In this document: positions 24,300 to 31,562 of the stretch, one piece after another
Layout of the letters: every line of letters starts with the position of its first letter
How positions within the stretch are numbered: position 1 is the first letter of the stretch
Assembly: GCA_944385395.1 (NCBI GenBank)
Contig: CALWXA010000068.1
Coordinates: 1-39,007 of the forward strand
Reading direction: 5' to 3'
Source: an uncultured Oscillospiraceae bacterium
GTDB taxonomy: Bacteria; Bacillota; Clostridia; Oscillospirales; Oscillospiraceae
DNA: 39,007 nucleotides
Made by a program: the position numbers and the translations under genes
Notes under the pieces: generated by a model
What the model was told of the DNA's origin: nothing
The model's input: only the letters and a program-made list of their open reading frames with translations
Database searches by the model: none

Positions 24300-25820
24300 T
24301 TACCAGATCTCCGGCTCCTGCACCGCCCCGGCATCCCAGGGCGCAAATGGATACATGTTTTCCGGCAAATGGGTATAGTGCAGGCTCAGAAGATCCGCTG
24401 TGGCGATACCGGGGGTATTGGCCAGGCAGATCCGGCTGGCAAAGGACTCATACCCGGCGCGGAAGGAGGTATTGGCTTTCACCGCCACCAGCTGATACGC
24501 CGTGGGCTGGATGCCAAAGGAACGGTAGATCTCCACATCTCCGGCGCCGCAAATGTGCTGGCAGACCAGGACATCCACATTTTCTACCCGCAGCACGGCA
24601 CAATCCCCCAGATTGCGGCGCTGGCCCGCCCCTACCGGGCCGGCCTGATAGAACACTCCGTCATGCAGGCTCTTTACCTCAGCCTCCACCTGATGCACCG
24701 CATCCGTTCCCGGTGTCAGGCCGCCGCCGAGGTCAAAGGTGTCCCGCCCGCCTGCTCCAAGCCGAAACGCCTGCTGCACCGCAGCCGGATCGGAAATCAC
24801 CATGGCAGCCTTCACCGGATAGTCCATCCGGCGCAGGCAGGAAAGCACGTAGGCGCTGTCCCCCATGGCTCCGGCGCCGGCCGAATCGGCAAAATCCACC
24901 AGGATCACGGGCCACCCTTCCGGTGCCTTACGGGCCAGCGAGACGATCTCCTGCACGCTCATCAGCGGCGTCTGGAACTCCTGCCGGCTGTCATACAGCG
25001 CCTGAGCCAATTCCCGGGCACATTGTTTGGTTTGGGCGGCATTCTCCCCTATGGTCAGCACCACGCTCCCGGCGGGATTCACATCCAGCCAGGGCTGCAT
25101 CTGGAACAGAGTGAAATCCACCAGCTTCTTTTCCTCCGTCATCTGGTGGGCACGGTCCGTGATCTGGGCAAAGCGCCCGCTGAGAGTGCTGTACCCCGAG
25201 GCCGGAACGATCATCGGCAGGGTCACGGCGGCACGGTACAGCCGTTTACCGCCCTGCAGATGGCGAAATGCCAGCCGGGCCGCCCTGACGCCTGTTTGGA
25301 ACTGGTCCACGTGGGGATAGGTTTGGAAGCCGCAGATATAGTCGGCGTTCCGGCGGATCTTTTGGGTGATGTTGGCGTGCAGGTCGCAGCCTATGGCCAT
25401 CACCACATCGGGGCCCGCCGCTTTGCGCAGTTCCTCCAGGATATGGCCGCAGACATCGTCCTCCTGCACCGACTGGGTGGCGCCGTGAAAGCTCAGGATC
25501 AGCGCATCAAACGGGCCCTGAGTCCGCAGGCAGTCCAGCATGACCGTGAGATAGCAGGACACCACCTCCTGCTCCACCGGCCCGCCGCTGGTGGCCCGCA
25601 TGGCACATCCGGGTACGATCTGCGCACCCTGGGCCTGGGCTTCGGCAATTATGCCGCTGAGGATCCTGCCGGAGCCGTCATCATATTCGGCAAGGATCGA
25701 CTGGCCTTCCAGCAGCGTATCCTGCCGGAAATGGTCCAGCGTCCAGTTGACAGGGCAGAACGAATTCGTCTCCTGATGGAATTCGCCTACCAAAACTCGC
25801 CATTTCTTTGTGTTGTTCAT
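24300..25820 (-). CDS. M81-family (MlrC-like) metallopeptidase/amidohydrolase
   Basis: A 506-residue cytoplasmic protein of the M81 family, named after MlrC, which degrades linearised microcystin. The N-terminal half carries GEFHQETNSF (residues 12-21), the family hallmark, and the expected zinc-site residues His112 (SFHGAT), Asp146 and His148 (GCDLHANI) and His170 (YPHVDQ). The C-terminal half has VDFADSAGAGAMGDS and DLGGGLTPGTD. Natural substrates of most M81 proteins are unknown. It is the third gene of an operon with a permease and an FGGY kinase, 25 bp after the kinase stop, so it probably acts on the same imported compound, perhaps hydrolysing an amide or lactam. Confidence 0.87.
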   Translation of the reverse strand: MNNTKKWRVLVGEFHQETNSFCPVNWTLDHFRQDTLLEGQSILAEYDDGSGRILSGIIAEAQAQGAQIVPGCAMRATSGGPVEQEVVSCYLTVMLDCLRTQGPFDALILSFHGATQSVQEDDVCGHILEELRKAAGPDVVMAIGCDLHANITQKIRRNADYICGFQTYPHVDQFQTGVRAARLAFRHLQGGKRLYRAAVTLPMIVPASGYSTLSGRFAQITDRAHQMTEEKKLVDFTLFQMQPWLDVNPAGSVVLTIGENAAQTKQCARELAQALYDSRQEFQTPLMSVQEIVSLARKAPEGWPVILVDFADSAGAGAMGDSAYVLSCLRRMDYPVKAAMVISDPAAVQQAFRLGAGGRDTFDLGGGLTPGTDAVHQVEAEVKSLHDGVFYQAGPVGAGQRRNLGDCAVLRVENVDVLVCQHICGAGDVEIYRSFGIQPTAYQLVAVKANTSFRAGYESFASRICLANTPGIATADLLSLHYTHLPENMYPFAPWDAGAVQEPEIW

Positions 25821-25845
25821 GTAGCTCGTCCTTTGCTTTTCTATC

Positions 25846-27324
25846 TCAGATATTCAGCGCTGCAAAGGCGTCGTACAGCCGGCTGTGCAGCTGTGTAAAT
25901 TCCCGGTACAGCAGGTCGTATTCCGCAAAGTGGGCCGGGATGGGCTGGTACACATGCTCATAGCGGATGCTCTGGGCGATGCTGTCAAAATTTTCTACTG
26001 CGCCCAAGCCTACCAATGCGCAATACGCTACGCCCACAGAACCGATGCTCTGGGCCTCCACAGGAACCTTGATCTCCACCTGCAGGATATCCGCCAGGGC
26101 CTGCATCCAGCAGCGGTTCAGTGCCCCGCCGCCGCAGACCGTGATGGATGCCACAGGCTCCGTCCGGGATGCGTTCAGTGTTTCCAGGTTCTGCCGCAGG
26201 ATATAGCCGGAGCCCTCAAAGATGGCTTTGAGCATATGGATCCGGGTATGGGTATTGTTCAGGTTGAAGAAAATGCCCCGTGCCGCTGCAGACGAAAGCG
26301 GAGGACGGCCGCCGAAAAACCAGGGGGCAGCCAGCAGGCGGCCGGAGCCGGCGGGCACACGGTCCATCTGCTCTTCCAGATGAGACCAGACGGCTTTTCC
26401 ATACCGCTCCTTCTCTTCCCGGAAAAACGTATCCAGCATCCACTGGGTGGAGGGGCCTACCGACACGCCCATGCCATAGAAGCCCACATCATGCTGCCGG
26501 TCCAGGGACGGAACATATGTGGCCTGAGGATCGATGGGCTGGATGTGTCCCAGCCAGCCGGAGGTGCCCAGATAGGCATGTACGTCGCCGGGACGGCTGC
26601 AGCCGGCGCCGATGGCCAGCGCAGGAATGTCGCAGCAGCCGCCGAACACCGGCGTACCTGCCGGAAGGCCCAGCTGGGCCGCAGCTTCCGGCGTCACGGC
26701 ACCGATCTGCTGGGAAGGCTCGCACAGAGGCGGGAATTTCTTCTGATCCAGCCCCGCTTTTTCCAGAATGATGCGGTAAAATGCGTCACGCTCCCCGTGA
26801 TAGGCCCGGGCGTAGTGGTTGGTGATATCCGAATAAAACTGACCGGTGGCTTTCCACTTCAAAAATGCGTTGGGTTCCAGGATATAGGCAGAGGCCTGAT
26901 ACAGCTCCGGCTCATGCTTTCTGAACCACATCAGCTTGGGCCAGTAATCCGCCTGGCAAAACAGGTCCCGGCCCAGAGCCCGGTTCAGCTCCTCCGCTTC
27001 GGCTGTGGCCCGTTTATCCATCCAGATAATGCCACGGCGCAGGACTTTCCCGTCACCGGAAACAGGGATCAGGCCACGCCACTGGGTACCGAAAACAAGC
27101 CCTGCACAGTCTGCCGCCGGAAGGCCGCTTTCCGTCAGGCAGCGGTTGCCGCGGCAGATGGCATTCCAATAGTCCTGAGGGTCCTGTTCGGCGTTGACGC
27201 CGTCCACATACAGCGGATACTGCTCCGTGACGCTGCCCAGGATCTCTCCGGAGCTTACATCGCAGGCAATGACTTTTACGCCGCTGGTCCCCAGATCGCA
27301 GGCGATCACATATGGTTGTGCCAT
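25846..27324 (-). CDS. FGGY-family carbohydrate kinase
   Basis: A 492-residue ATP-dependent sugar or sugar-alcohol kinase with the xylulokinase-like architecture. CDLGTSGVKVIACD at residues 8-21 is the phosphate-1 loop, WMDKRA the early sugar-binding segment, and GGGALNRCWMQALADIL with EAQSIGSVGVAYCA the C-terminal FGGY signature and adenosine site. Start 27324 is fixed by GAGGAGG 6 nt upstream. The substrate is unknown; the operon encodes a YfcC permease rather than a typical sugar transporter, so the substrate could be an unusual polyol or sugar acid. Confidence 0.9.
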   Translation of the reverse strand: MAQPYVIACDLGTSGVKVIACDVSSGEILGSVTEQYPLYVDGVNAEQDPQDYWNAICRGNRCLTESGLPAADCAGLVFGTQWRGLIPVSGDGKVLRRGIIWMDKRATAEAEELNRALGRDLFCQADYWPKLMWFRKHEPELYQASAYILEPNAFLKWKATGQFYSDITNHYARAYHGERDAFYRIILEKAGLDQKKFPPLCEPSQQIGAVTPEAAAQLGLPAGTPVFGGCCDIPALAIGAGCSRPGDVHAYLGTSGWLGHIQPIDPQATYVPSLDRQHDVGFYGMGVSVGPSTQWMLDTFFREEKERYGKAVWSHLEEQMDRVPAGSGRLLAAPWFFGGRPPLSSAAARGIFFNLNNTHTRIHMLKAIFEGSGYILRQNLETLNASRTEPVASITVCGGGALNRCWMQALADILQVEIKVPVEAQSIGSVGVAYCALVGLGAVENFDSIAQSIRYEHVYQPIPAHFAEYDLLYREFTQLHSRLYDAFAALNI

Positions 27325-27343
27325 TCTATTCCTCCTCAGACAT

Positions 27344-27378
27344 GCTGTGCGGCCGGAAATCAATTCCCGCCGCACAGC
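27344..27378 (-). other. Intercistronic hairpin between permease and kinase genes
   Basis: A perfect 10-bp stem GCTGTGCGGC/GCCGCACAGC encloses a 15-nt loop in the 94-bp gap, and ends just before the kinase ribosome binding site. No T-run, so mRNA processing or partial attenuation is more likely than termination. Confidence 0.5.
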
Positions 27379-27418
27379 TTATGGATTTGCGGCGTTTCTG
27401 CCCTTCCCTGTGGGAAGA

Positions 27419-28837
27419 TCAGCGGTAGCCAATGGCTACGGCCACAATAATTACAGCGATGATAAAGACCACCCAGATCAGGAACAGCTTCATCATAAAG
27501 CGCAGCCACTGGGAATACTGCAGCTTAGCCATACCGATAACGCCCATCAGCACACCGGAAGTGGGGATGATGCAGTTGGACAGACCGTCACCATACTGGA
27601 AGCAAAGGACGGCTACCTGCCGGGAAATCCCCAGCACGTCGGACAACGGAGCCATAATGGGCATAACAATGGCCGCCTGGGCAGGGCCCGAAGGCACAAA
27701 GAAGTTGAACACCAGGTTCACCAGGAACATCACCACAGCGGCAATGGCACTGGGGAACAGGCCCATCAGCATGGAAGCGCCGTGGATGATGGTATGGATG
27801 ATGTTGGCGGAGTTCATGATTACCGCCAGGGAGCTGGCCACACCGACGATCATGGCGCTGAAAGCGCAGTCCTTCACGCCGGCGGCAAAGGCTTTTGCCA
27901 TTTCATTGGGCTTCATACCGCCCACAAAGCCGCCCAGGATCCCTACCGCCATCATAATGGCCACCATCATATCCAGGCCCCAGCCCCAGCTGACGCTTCC
28001 TACGATGTACAGGGCAATGCCGCCCAGGAACAGCAGAACCACCAGGATGTCCCGGCCGCCGAAGGTTCCTTCATCTATGGTGACGATATCGGCATCAAAG
28101 CGCTCCAGCTCTTCCCGGCTCAGGAGGCTGCTGCTGCGGTTTCTGCTGACCTTCAGGCAATAGCGCATCACGTAAAAAATGGTGATGGCGACAAAGAGCA
28201 CATAGACCACTACCCGCAGCCCCAGGCCGGACAGCGGCTCCAGCTGAGCGATCTGCTGCGCGGTCTGCACAGAGGTAGCAGCCATAAAGGAGGAGTTCCA
28301 GCCGGCATAGCAGCCCAAATAGATAATGGCCGCACCTGCCAGAGGATCCAGCTTCAGCTTTTTGGCAATGATCATGCCTACGGGGACAAAGGCAATACAG
28401 GCATCCACGATCACCGCAGAAGCACCCAGGAAAGACAGCGCCACCATGATCACCGGTATGGCAAACAGCGCCTTCTTATCGTACTTCTTCACGATCAGAG
28501 AGATGCCCCGGGAAATGGCCCCGGTGGTGTTGATGATGCTGGCATAAGCGCCCAGCAGCAAAATCATGAAAATAATGCCGGCGCTGTTCTGGCAGCCCTG
28601 ATAGATGGCCTTCAGGAAGCCCACAATGCCCACCGGGGTACTTTCAATAAAATGGAACGAGTTGGCATCCACCACGCTGCTGCCCGTCGCTTCATCCACC
28701 ACCATGTCATACTGGCCGGCAGGAATGATCCACGTCAGGATTGTGATGGCCACCATGAGAACAAACAGCAGCACAAAGGTATCTGGAGTCCATACTTTTT
28801 TCTGCTTTGCTGTTTTTTGCTTTGTTCCGCTCAGCAT
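27419..28837 (-). CDS. YfcC-family (C4-dicarboxylate-permease-like) membrane transporter
   Basis: A 472-residue integral membrane protein with about 11-12 segments, resembling the YfcC/DcuC-like family. Landmarks are WTPDTFVLLFVLMVAITILTW at the first helix followed by IIPAGQY, the conserved PSGPAQAAIVMPIMAPLSD (about residue 385) and QYGDGLSNCIIPTSG near the C-terminus. ATG 28837 has AGGAGGG 7 nt upstream. The family's substrates are poorly known. It is the first gene of the operon with the FGGY kinase and M81 protein and the likely importer of their substrate. Confidence 0.85.
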   Translation of the reverse strand: MLSGTKQKTAKQKKVWTPDTFVLLFVLMVAITILTWIIPAGQYDMVVDEATGSSVVDANSFHFIESTPVGIVGFLKAIYQGCQNSAGIIFMILLLGAYASIINTTGAISRGISLIVKKYDKKALFAIPVIMVALSFLGASAVIVDACIAFVPVGMIIAKKLKLDPLAGAAIIYLGCYAGWNSSFMAATSVQTAQQIAQLEPLSGLGLRVVVYVLFVAITIFYVMRYCLKVSRNRSSSLLSREELERFDADIVTIDEGTFGGRDILVVLLFLGGIALYIVGSVSWGWGLDMMVAIMMAVGILGGFVGGMKPNEMAKAFAAGVKDCAFSAMIVGVASSLAVIMNSANIIHTIIHGASMLMGLFPSAIAAVVMFLVNLVFNFFVPSGPAQAAIVMPIMAPLSDVLGISRQVAVLCFQYGDGLSNCIIPTSGVLMGVIGMAKLQYSQWLRFMMKLFLIWVVFIIAVIIVAVAIGYR

Positions 28838-28905
28838 TGCAATTCCCTCCTTGCTTTCCTTCACATCACGTATTGTTCATGCTGTTTCCAGCAGGTTATG
28901 GTGAG

Positions 28906-28934
28906 AGTATAGCATTCGTCCTCCCCGAAAGCAA
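28906..28934 (-). promoter_or_regulatory. SigA-type promoter of the permease operon
   Basis: On the minus strand TTGCTT (28929-28934) and TATACT (28906-28911) are 17 bp apart, 70 bp upstream of the permease start. The DeoR-type site at 28937-28948 abuts the -35 box. Confidence 0.7.
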
Positions 28935-28936
28935 CA

Positions 28937-28948
28937 CTTTTTGTTGTT
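28937..28948. promoter_or_regulatory. DeoR-type operator candidate, permease side
   Basis: CTTTTTGTTGTT lies immediately upstream of the permease -35 box. The same 12-mer occurs inverted at 29111-29122 beside the regulator's promoter. T/G-rich repeats of this kind are typical DeoR-family binding sites. Confidence 0.5.
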
Positions 28949-29077
28949 TTTGACGTGAATCCCGCAATGACTGTTACATTTACACAAGGTATACAGTCAA
29001 AAGTTGTGGCTTTCGTCAGGTATTCTTCGCCGCATTCCCGCAAAACAGTCAATTATTGACCGAAATTCTGCGCAGCC

Positions 29078-29106
29078 TTGACAAGTCCACGGTTTTCCTT
29101 TAACAT
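29078..29106 (+). promoter_or_regulatory. SigA-type promoter of the DeoR-family regulator
   Basis: TTGACA (29078-29083) and TAACAT (29101-29106) with a 17-bp spacer. The predicted transcription start coincides with the operator candidate at 29111-29122. Confidence 0.72.
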
Positions 29107-29110
29107 AAAC

Positions 29111-29122
29111 AACAACAAAAAG
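29111..29122. promoter_or_regulatory. DeoR-type operator candidate, regulator side
   Basis: AACAACAAAAAG is the exact reverse complement of the site at 28937-28948 and overlaps the regulator's start site, a good place for autorepression. The two sites are about 170 bp apart and could be bridged by a looping tetramer. Confidence 0.5.
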
Positions 29123-29167
29123 CAGTGCCTGACGCAGCATACGGCAGCCAAGAAGGAGCTGATTTTT

Positions 29168-29932
29168 ATGTTGGCACATGAGCGGCAGCAGCTGATTTTG
29201 CAGCTGCTGCAGGAGAACGGATCCATCCGTATCAGTGAGATCACCCAGCGTTTTGACGTTTCCAATGAAACGGCCCGGCGTGATCTGGACTATCTGCATA
29301 AGCGGGGGCTTGCCCGGCGGGTACACGGCGGCGCAAACCTCATCGCATCCGATCCCGAAAATCAAGTAGGACTGACAGCCGAGTACACGCCGGAGGTCTC
29401 CGTTCAGGAGGTACTGGCCAGGGCAGCCGCACAATACGTGGTGGAATCCGATATCATTTTCATCGGGCACGGCGAGACCATGTACCAGCTGTCCCGGGCG
29501 CTGCGGGGCAGGAAGAACCTGACGGTGCTGACCAACTCCCTGCGGGTCATCAACGAACTGGCAGACAGCCCCGTGACGCTGTACTCACTGGGCGGGCTGG
29601 TAGACCGGGACGAGCAGAACATGGACGGGCCCATTCCCATCTCCGTGATCCAGAAATTCTACGCCACCAAGGCTTTCATCAGCTGCGGCGGAATCTCCGG
29701 CAGCGGAAATGTATCGGACTACAACAGTGACGGCACGCTGCTGAACCTGATGCTTCAGCTGTCAGACCGCCGGTATCTGGTGGCCGACAGCAGCAAATTC
29801 GGCCGGCACGCCTTCTGCCACGTATGCACGCTGAAAGACTTCGATGTGGTAGTCAGCGACAGCGGGCTTCCCGATGAATTCAAAGGGCTGCTGGAAAAAT
29901 CCGGTACGGAGCTGCATATCGTGGAAAACTGA
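29168..29932 (+). CDS. DeoR/GlpR-family transcriptional regulator
   Basis: A 254-residue repressor. Residues 1-57 form the DeoR helix-turn-helix (ERQQLILQLLQENGSIRISE, then VSNETARRDLDYL), followed by a DeoR C-terminal sugar-phosphate sensor (residues 75-235) with IGHGETMYQLSRAL, VLTNSLRVINEL and ADSSKFGR, which resemble ribose-5-phosphate-isomerase-like folds. ATG 29168 is chosen because AGGAG precedes it; the longer ORF would start upstream of the promoter. It is divergent from the permease-kinase-M81 operon, and the effector is probably the phosphorylated product of the FGGY kinase. Confidence 0.93.
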   Translation: MLAHERQQLILQLLQENGSIRISEITQRFDVSNETARRDLDYLHKRGLARRVHGGANLIASDPENQVGLTAEYTPEVSVQEVLARAAAQYVVESDIIFIGHGETMYQLSRALRGRKNLTVLTNSLRVINELADSPVTLYSLGGLVDRDEQNMDGPIPISVIQKFYATKAFISCGGISGSGNVSDYNSDGTLLNLMLQLSDRRYLVADSSKFGRHAFCHVCTLKDFDVVVSDSGLPDEFKGLLEKSGTELHIVEN

Positions 29933-29971
29933 TCTGTCTCCAGGCGCAGGCAGAACTTTCTCAACTGTATC

Positions 29972-30003
29972 AAAAGGCCGGCAACATAAGTTGCCGGCCT
30001 TTT
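29972..30003. terminator. Bidirectional terminator after the DeoR-family gene
   Basis: AAAAGGCCGGCAAC, ATAA loop, GTTGCCGGCCTTTT: a perfect 14-bp stem shared with the converging minus-strand gene. Confidence 0.93.
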
Positions 30004-30026
30004 GTGCGCTTCACTTGTTCCCTTCT

Positions 30027-31301
30027 TCACTTTTTCCGGTGCCAAAGGGCAATGACCGTAGTCAAAACCAGCATCACGGTGGTCAAGATGGTGGAGGCCC
30101 AGATGAGAAGGTCTCCGCCGGAGAGGATCTGCACGATGGACAGCACCGAGGCCAGAATGGACACGATGCCGAAAATGGTGATGATATTGATGACCGCTTC
30201 GCTTCTGGCCCGCTGGATCTCCTCCTGATGGGCCGTGAGAATACCGATCTTGCTGCTGATATCCTGAACCGCTGTAGCTATGTCATTGACCTCCAGCAAA
30301 TGGGCGTAGAGCTGCTTGACATTGTGCCAGCGGGACAGGTTGGCTGGCGTTACGGTACCGAAGGCCTGGAACTTCAGCATCAGGTCCTTCAGCTCCTTTG
30401 CCTTGCCCTTGGGCAGACGTTTGATCAGCTCCGTAAAGCGCAGGCAGGTATACTTTTCATACAGCGACAGCAGCACCACCGGCAGCCCGTCCTGGGCCTG
30501 GGCTTCCCGCTCATGGGCAAAGTCCATGTTGGCATCCGCCACCACATAGGAAACCGTCTGGGATGCGATGCAGCAGCCCCAGCGATAGGTATGCAGGTTC
30601 TGGTCTTTTACGCCGTAGACATACCGGAGGTCTTCCTCGGATTCGTCCTCCATGGAGGAGTCCACCGGCAGCATCTTATGGAGCCGGAAGGTGATCTTCC
30701 GCATTTCCTCCAGGGTCTGGAAACGATCCGGCACCAGGGCAAAGATATGGGCATACGCATCCAGGAGGAAGGAAGACGGACCATCAAAAAACTTCCGGAG
30801 CCCAAAGGGCTGCAGCAGCGCTTCCAGCCACTGCTCCATGGAAAAGCCGTGGCTGCCGCCGTGGGCATCCAGCCAGGTAAACGTGGCCTCGTTGCTGGCA
30901 AAACCGGGATTGCAGATGGCCCGCAGGGCTTCCATTTGGGAAAAGGACAGGCTCAGGCAGAGAAATGCGATCCGGGTATGGAATACGTACAGGCACGAGT
31001 CGGTCAGCTGGAAATCATACGTTCCCTGGGCATTGGAGACCCGGAAGCTCCGGGCATCGGCGCCCTGATCCAAAGGGGCCGTAAGCACGCGGCGGTCCAC
31101 ACGGTAGCAGGCACCCACCGCCTCCCCATTGCTCCGGTCCAGCATGGCCTTGATGTTTTCATTCAGGTCCATGGTGGTCAGCGGCGTATAGCTTGCGTTT
31201 TTTTCCAGATAATCCCCGGCCAGTTCCTCCGGGTCATACTTTAAGGGTATTGCCAAAAAGGCACCGTATTGAACCTTTGTTTCTCTCTCTTGGTACGGCA
31301 C
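30027..31301 (-). CDS. CorA-like membrane protein of unknown function
   Basis: A 424-residue protein with a large N-terminal cytoplasmic region (about 360 residues), a predicted long helix (NDIATAVQDISSKIGILTAH) and two C-terminal membrane segments joined by a short loop (QILSGGDLLIW), ending in basic residues. The topology resembles CorA-type ion channels, but the hallmark GMN motif after the first membrane helix is not present. GTG 31301 is chosen as start: GAGGGAGGG lies 6 nt upstream and the promoter's start site lies near 31322, which excludes the longer ORF. Neighbours are unrelated and it is monocistronic. Transport function is uncertain. Confidence 0.7.
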   Translation of the reverse strand: MPYQERETKVQYGAFLAIPLKYDPEELAGDYLEKNASYTPLTTMDLNENIKAMLDRSNGEAVGACYRVDRRVLTAPLDQGADARSFRVSNAQGTYDFQLTDSCLYVFHTRIAFLCLSLSFSQMEALRAICNPGFASNEATFTWLDAHGGSHGFSMEQWLEALLQPFGLRKFFDGPSSFLLDAYAHIFALVPDRFQTLEEMRKITFRLHKMLPVDSSMEDESEEDLRYVYGVKDQNLHTYRWGCCIASQTVSYVVADANMDFAHEREAQAQDGLPVVLLSLYEKYTCLRFTELIKRLPKGKAKELKDLMLKFQAFGTVTPANLSRWHNVKQLYAHLLEVNDIATAVQDISSKIGILTAHQEEIQRARSEAVINIITIFGIVSILASVLSIVQILSGGDLLIWASTILTTVMLVLTTVIALWHRKK

Positions 31302-31328
31302 GGATATCCCTCCCTCACTGTTTTCTAC

Positions 31329-31357
31329 ATTATATCGCCTGCAAACGCCAAAATCAA
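31329..31357 (-). promoter_or_regulatory. SigA-type promoter of the CorA-like gene
   Basis: TTGATT (31352-31357) and consensus TATAAT (31329-31334) on the minus strand, 17 bp apart. It decides the start codon of the gene at 31301. Confidence 0.72.
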
Positions 31358-31407
31358 TCACCCATCCGCTCATCTTGCTCCGCTGCAGGCTAAATATCGG
31401 CACCGTA

Positions 31408-31436
31408 TTGCCTTTTGCGGCAGCTTATGGTATAAA
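31408..31436 (+). promoter_or_regulatory. Promoter of the MATE gene and its leader
   Basis: TTGCCT (31408-31413) and TATAAA (31431-31436) with a 17-bp spacer, and TGG before the -10 makes it a TGn-extended -10. The predicted leader begins near 31443. Confidence 0.68.
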
Positions 31437-31479
31437 TAACTGGAAACAACATCATAACATTCTGCCACCGGGTAGAGAG

Positions 31480-31527
31480 ATGATCACAGCATCTTGTTTT
31501 TACGGCGATAGGTCTTTGCAGTCGTAA
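31480..31527 (+). CDS. Putative 15-residue leader peptide of the MATE gene
   Basis: ATG 31480 opens a 15-codon ORF reading MITASCFYGDRSLQS, ending in TAA. A moderate purine-rich ribosome binding site (GGTAGAGAG) precedes it closely. The ORF's last third runs through the 5' arm of a terminator hairpin and its stop lies in the hairpin loop, the layout of ribosome-mediated attenuators that control antibiotic-resistance ABC-F, Erm and efflux genes. Translation is inferred from this arrangement, not proven. Confidence 0.5.
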   Translation: MITASCFYGDRSLQS

Positions 31528-31548
31528 ATGCAGGGGCTGTCTTTTTTT
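31507..31548 (+). terminator. Leader terminator (attenuator) before the MATE gene
   Basis: GATAGGTCTTTGCA (31507-31520) pairs with TGCAGGGGCTGTC (31529-31541) with one mismatch and one bulge, followed by seven T. A competing stem, TTTACGGC (31499-31506) with GTCGTAAA (31521-31528), takes the loop of this terminator. The MATE ribosome binding site GGAGG follows directly at 31549. Confidence 0.6.
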
Positions 31549-31562
31549 GGAGGAAAACCCCT

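Noticed and set aside
31302..31403. N-terminal extension of the CorA-like gene
   Set aside because: It overlaps the gene's own -10 and -35 boxes, while GTG 31301 has a good ribosome binding site.
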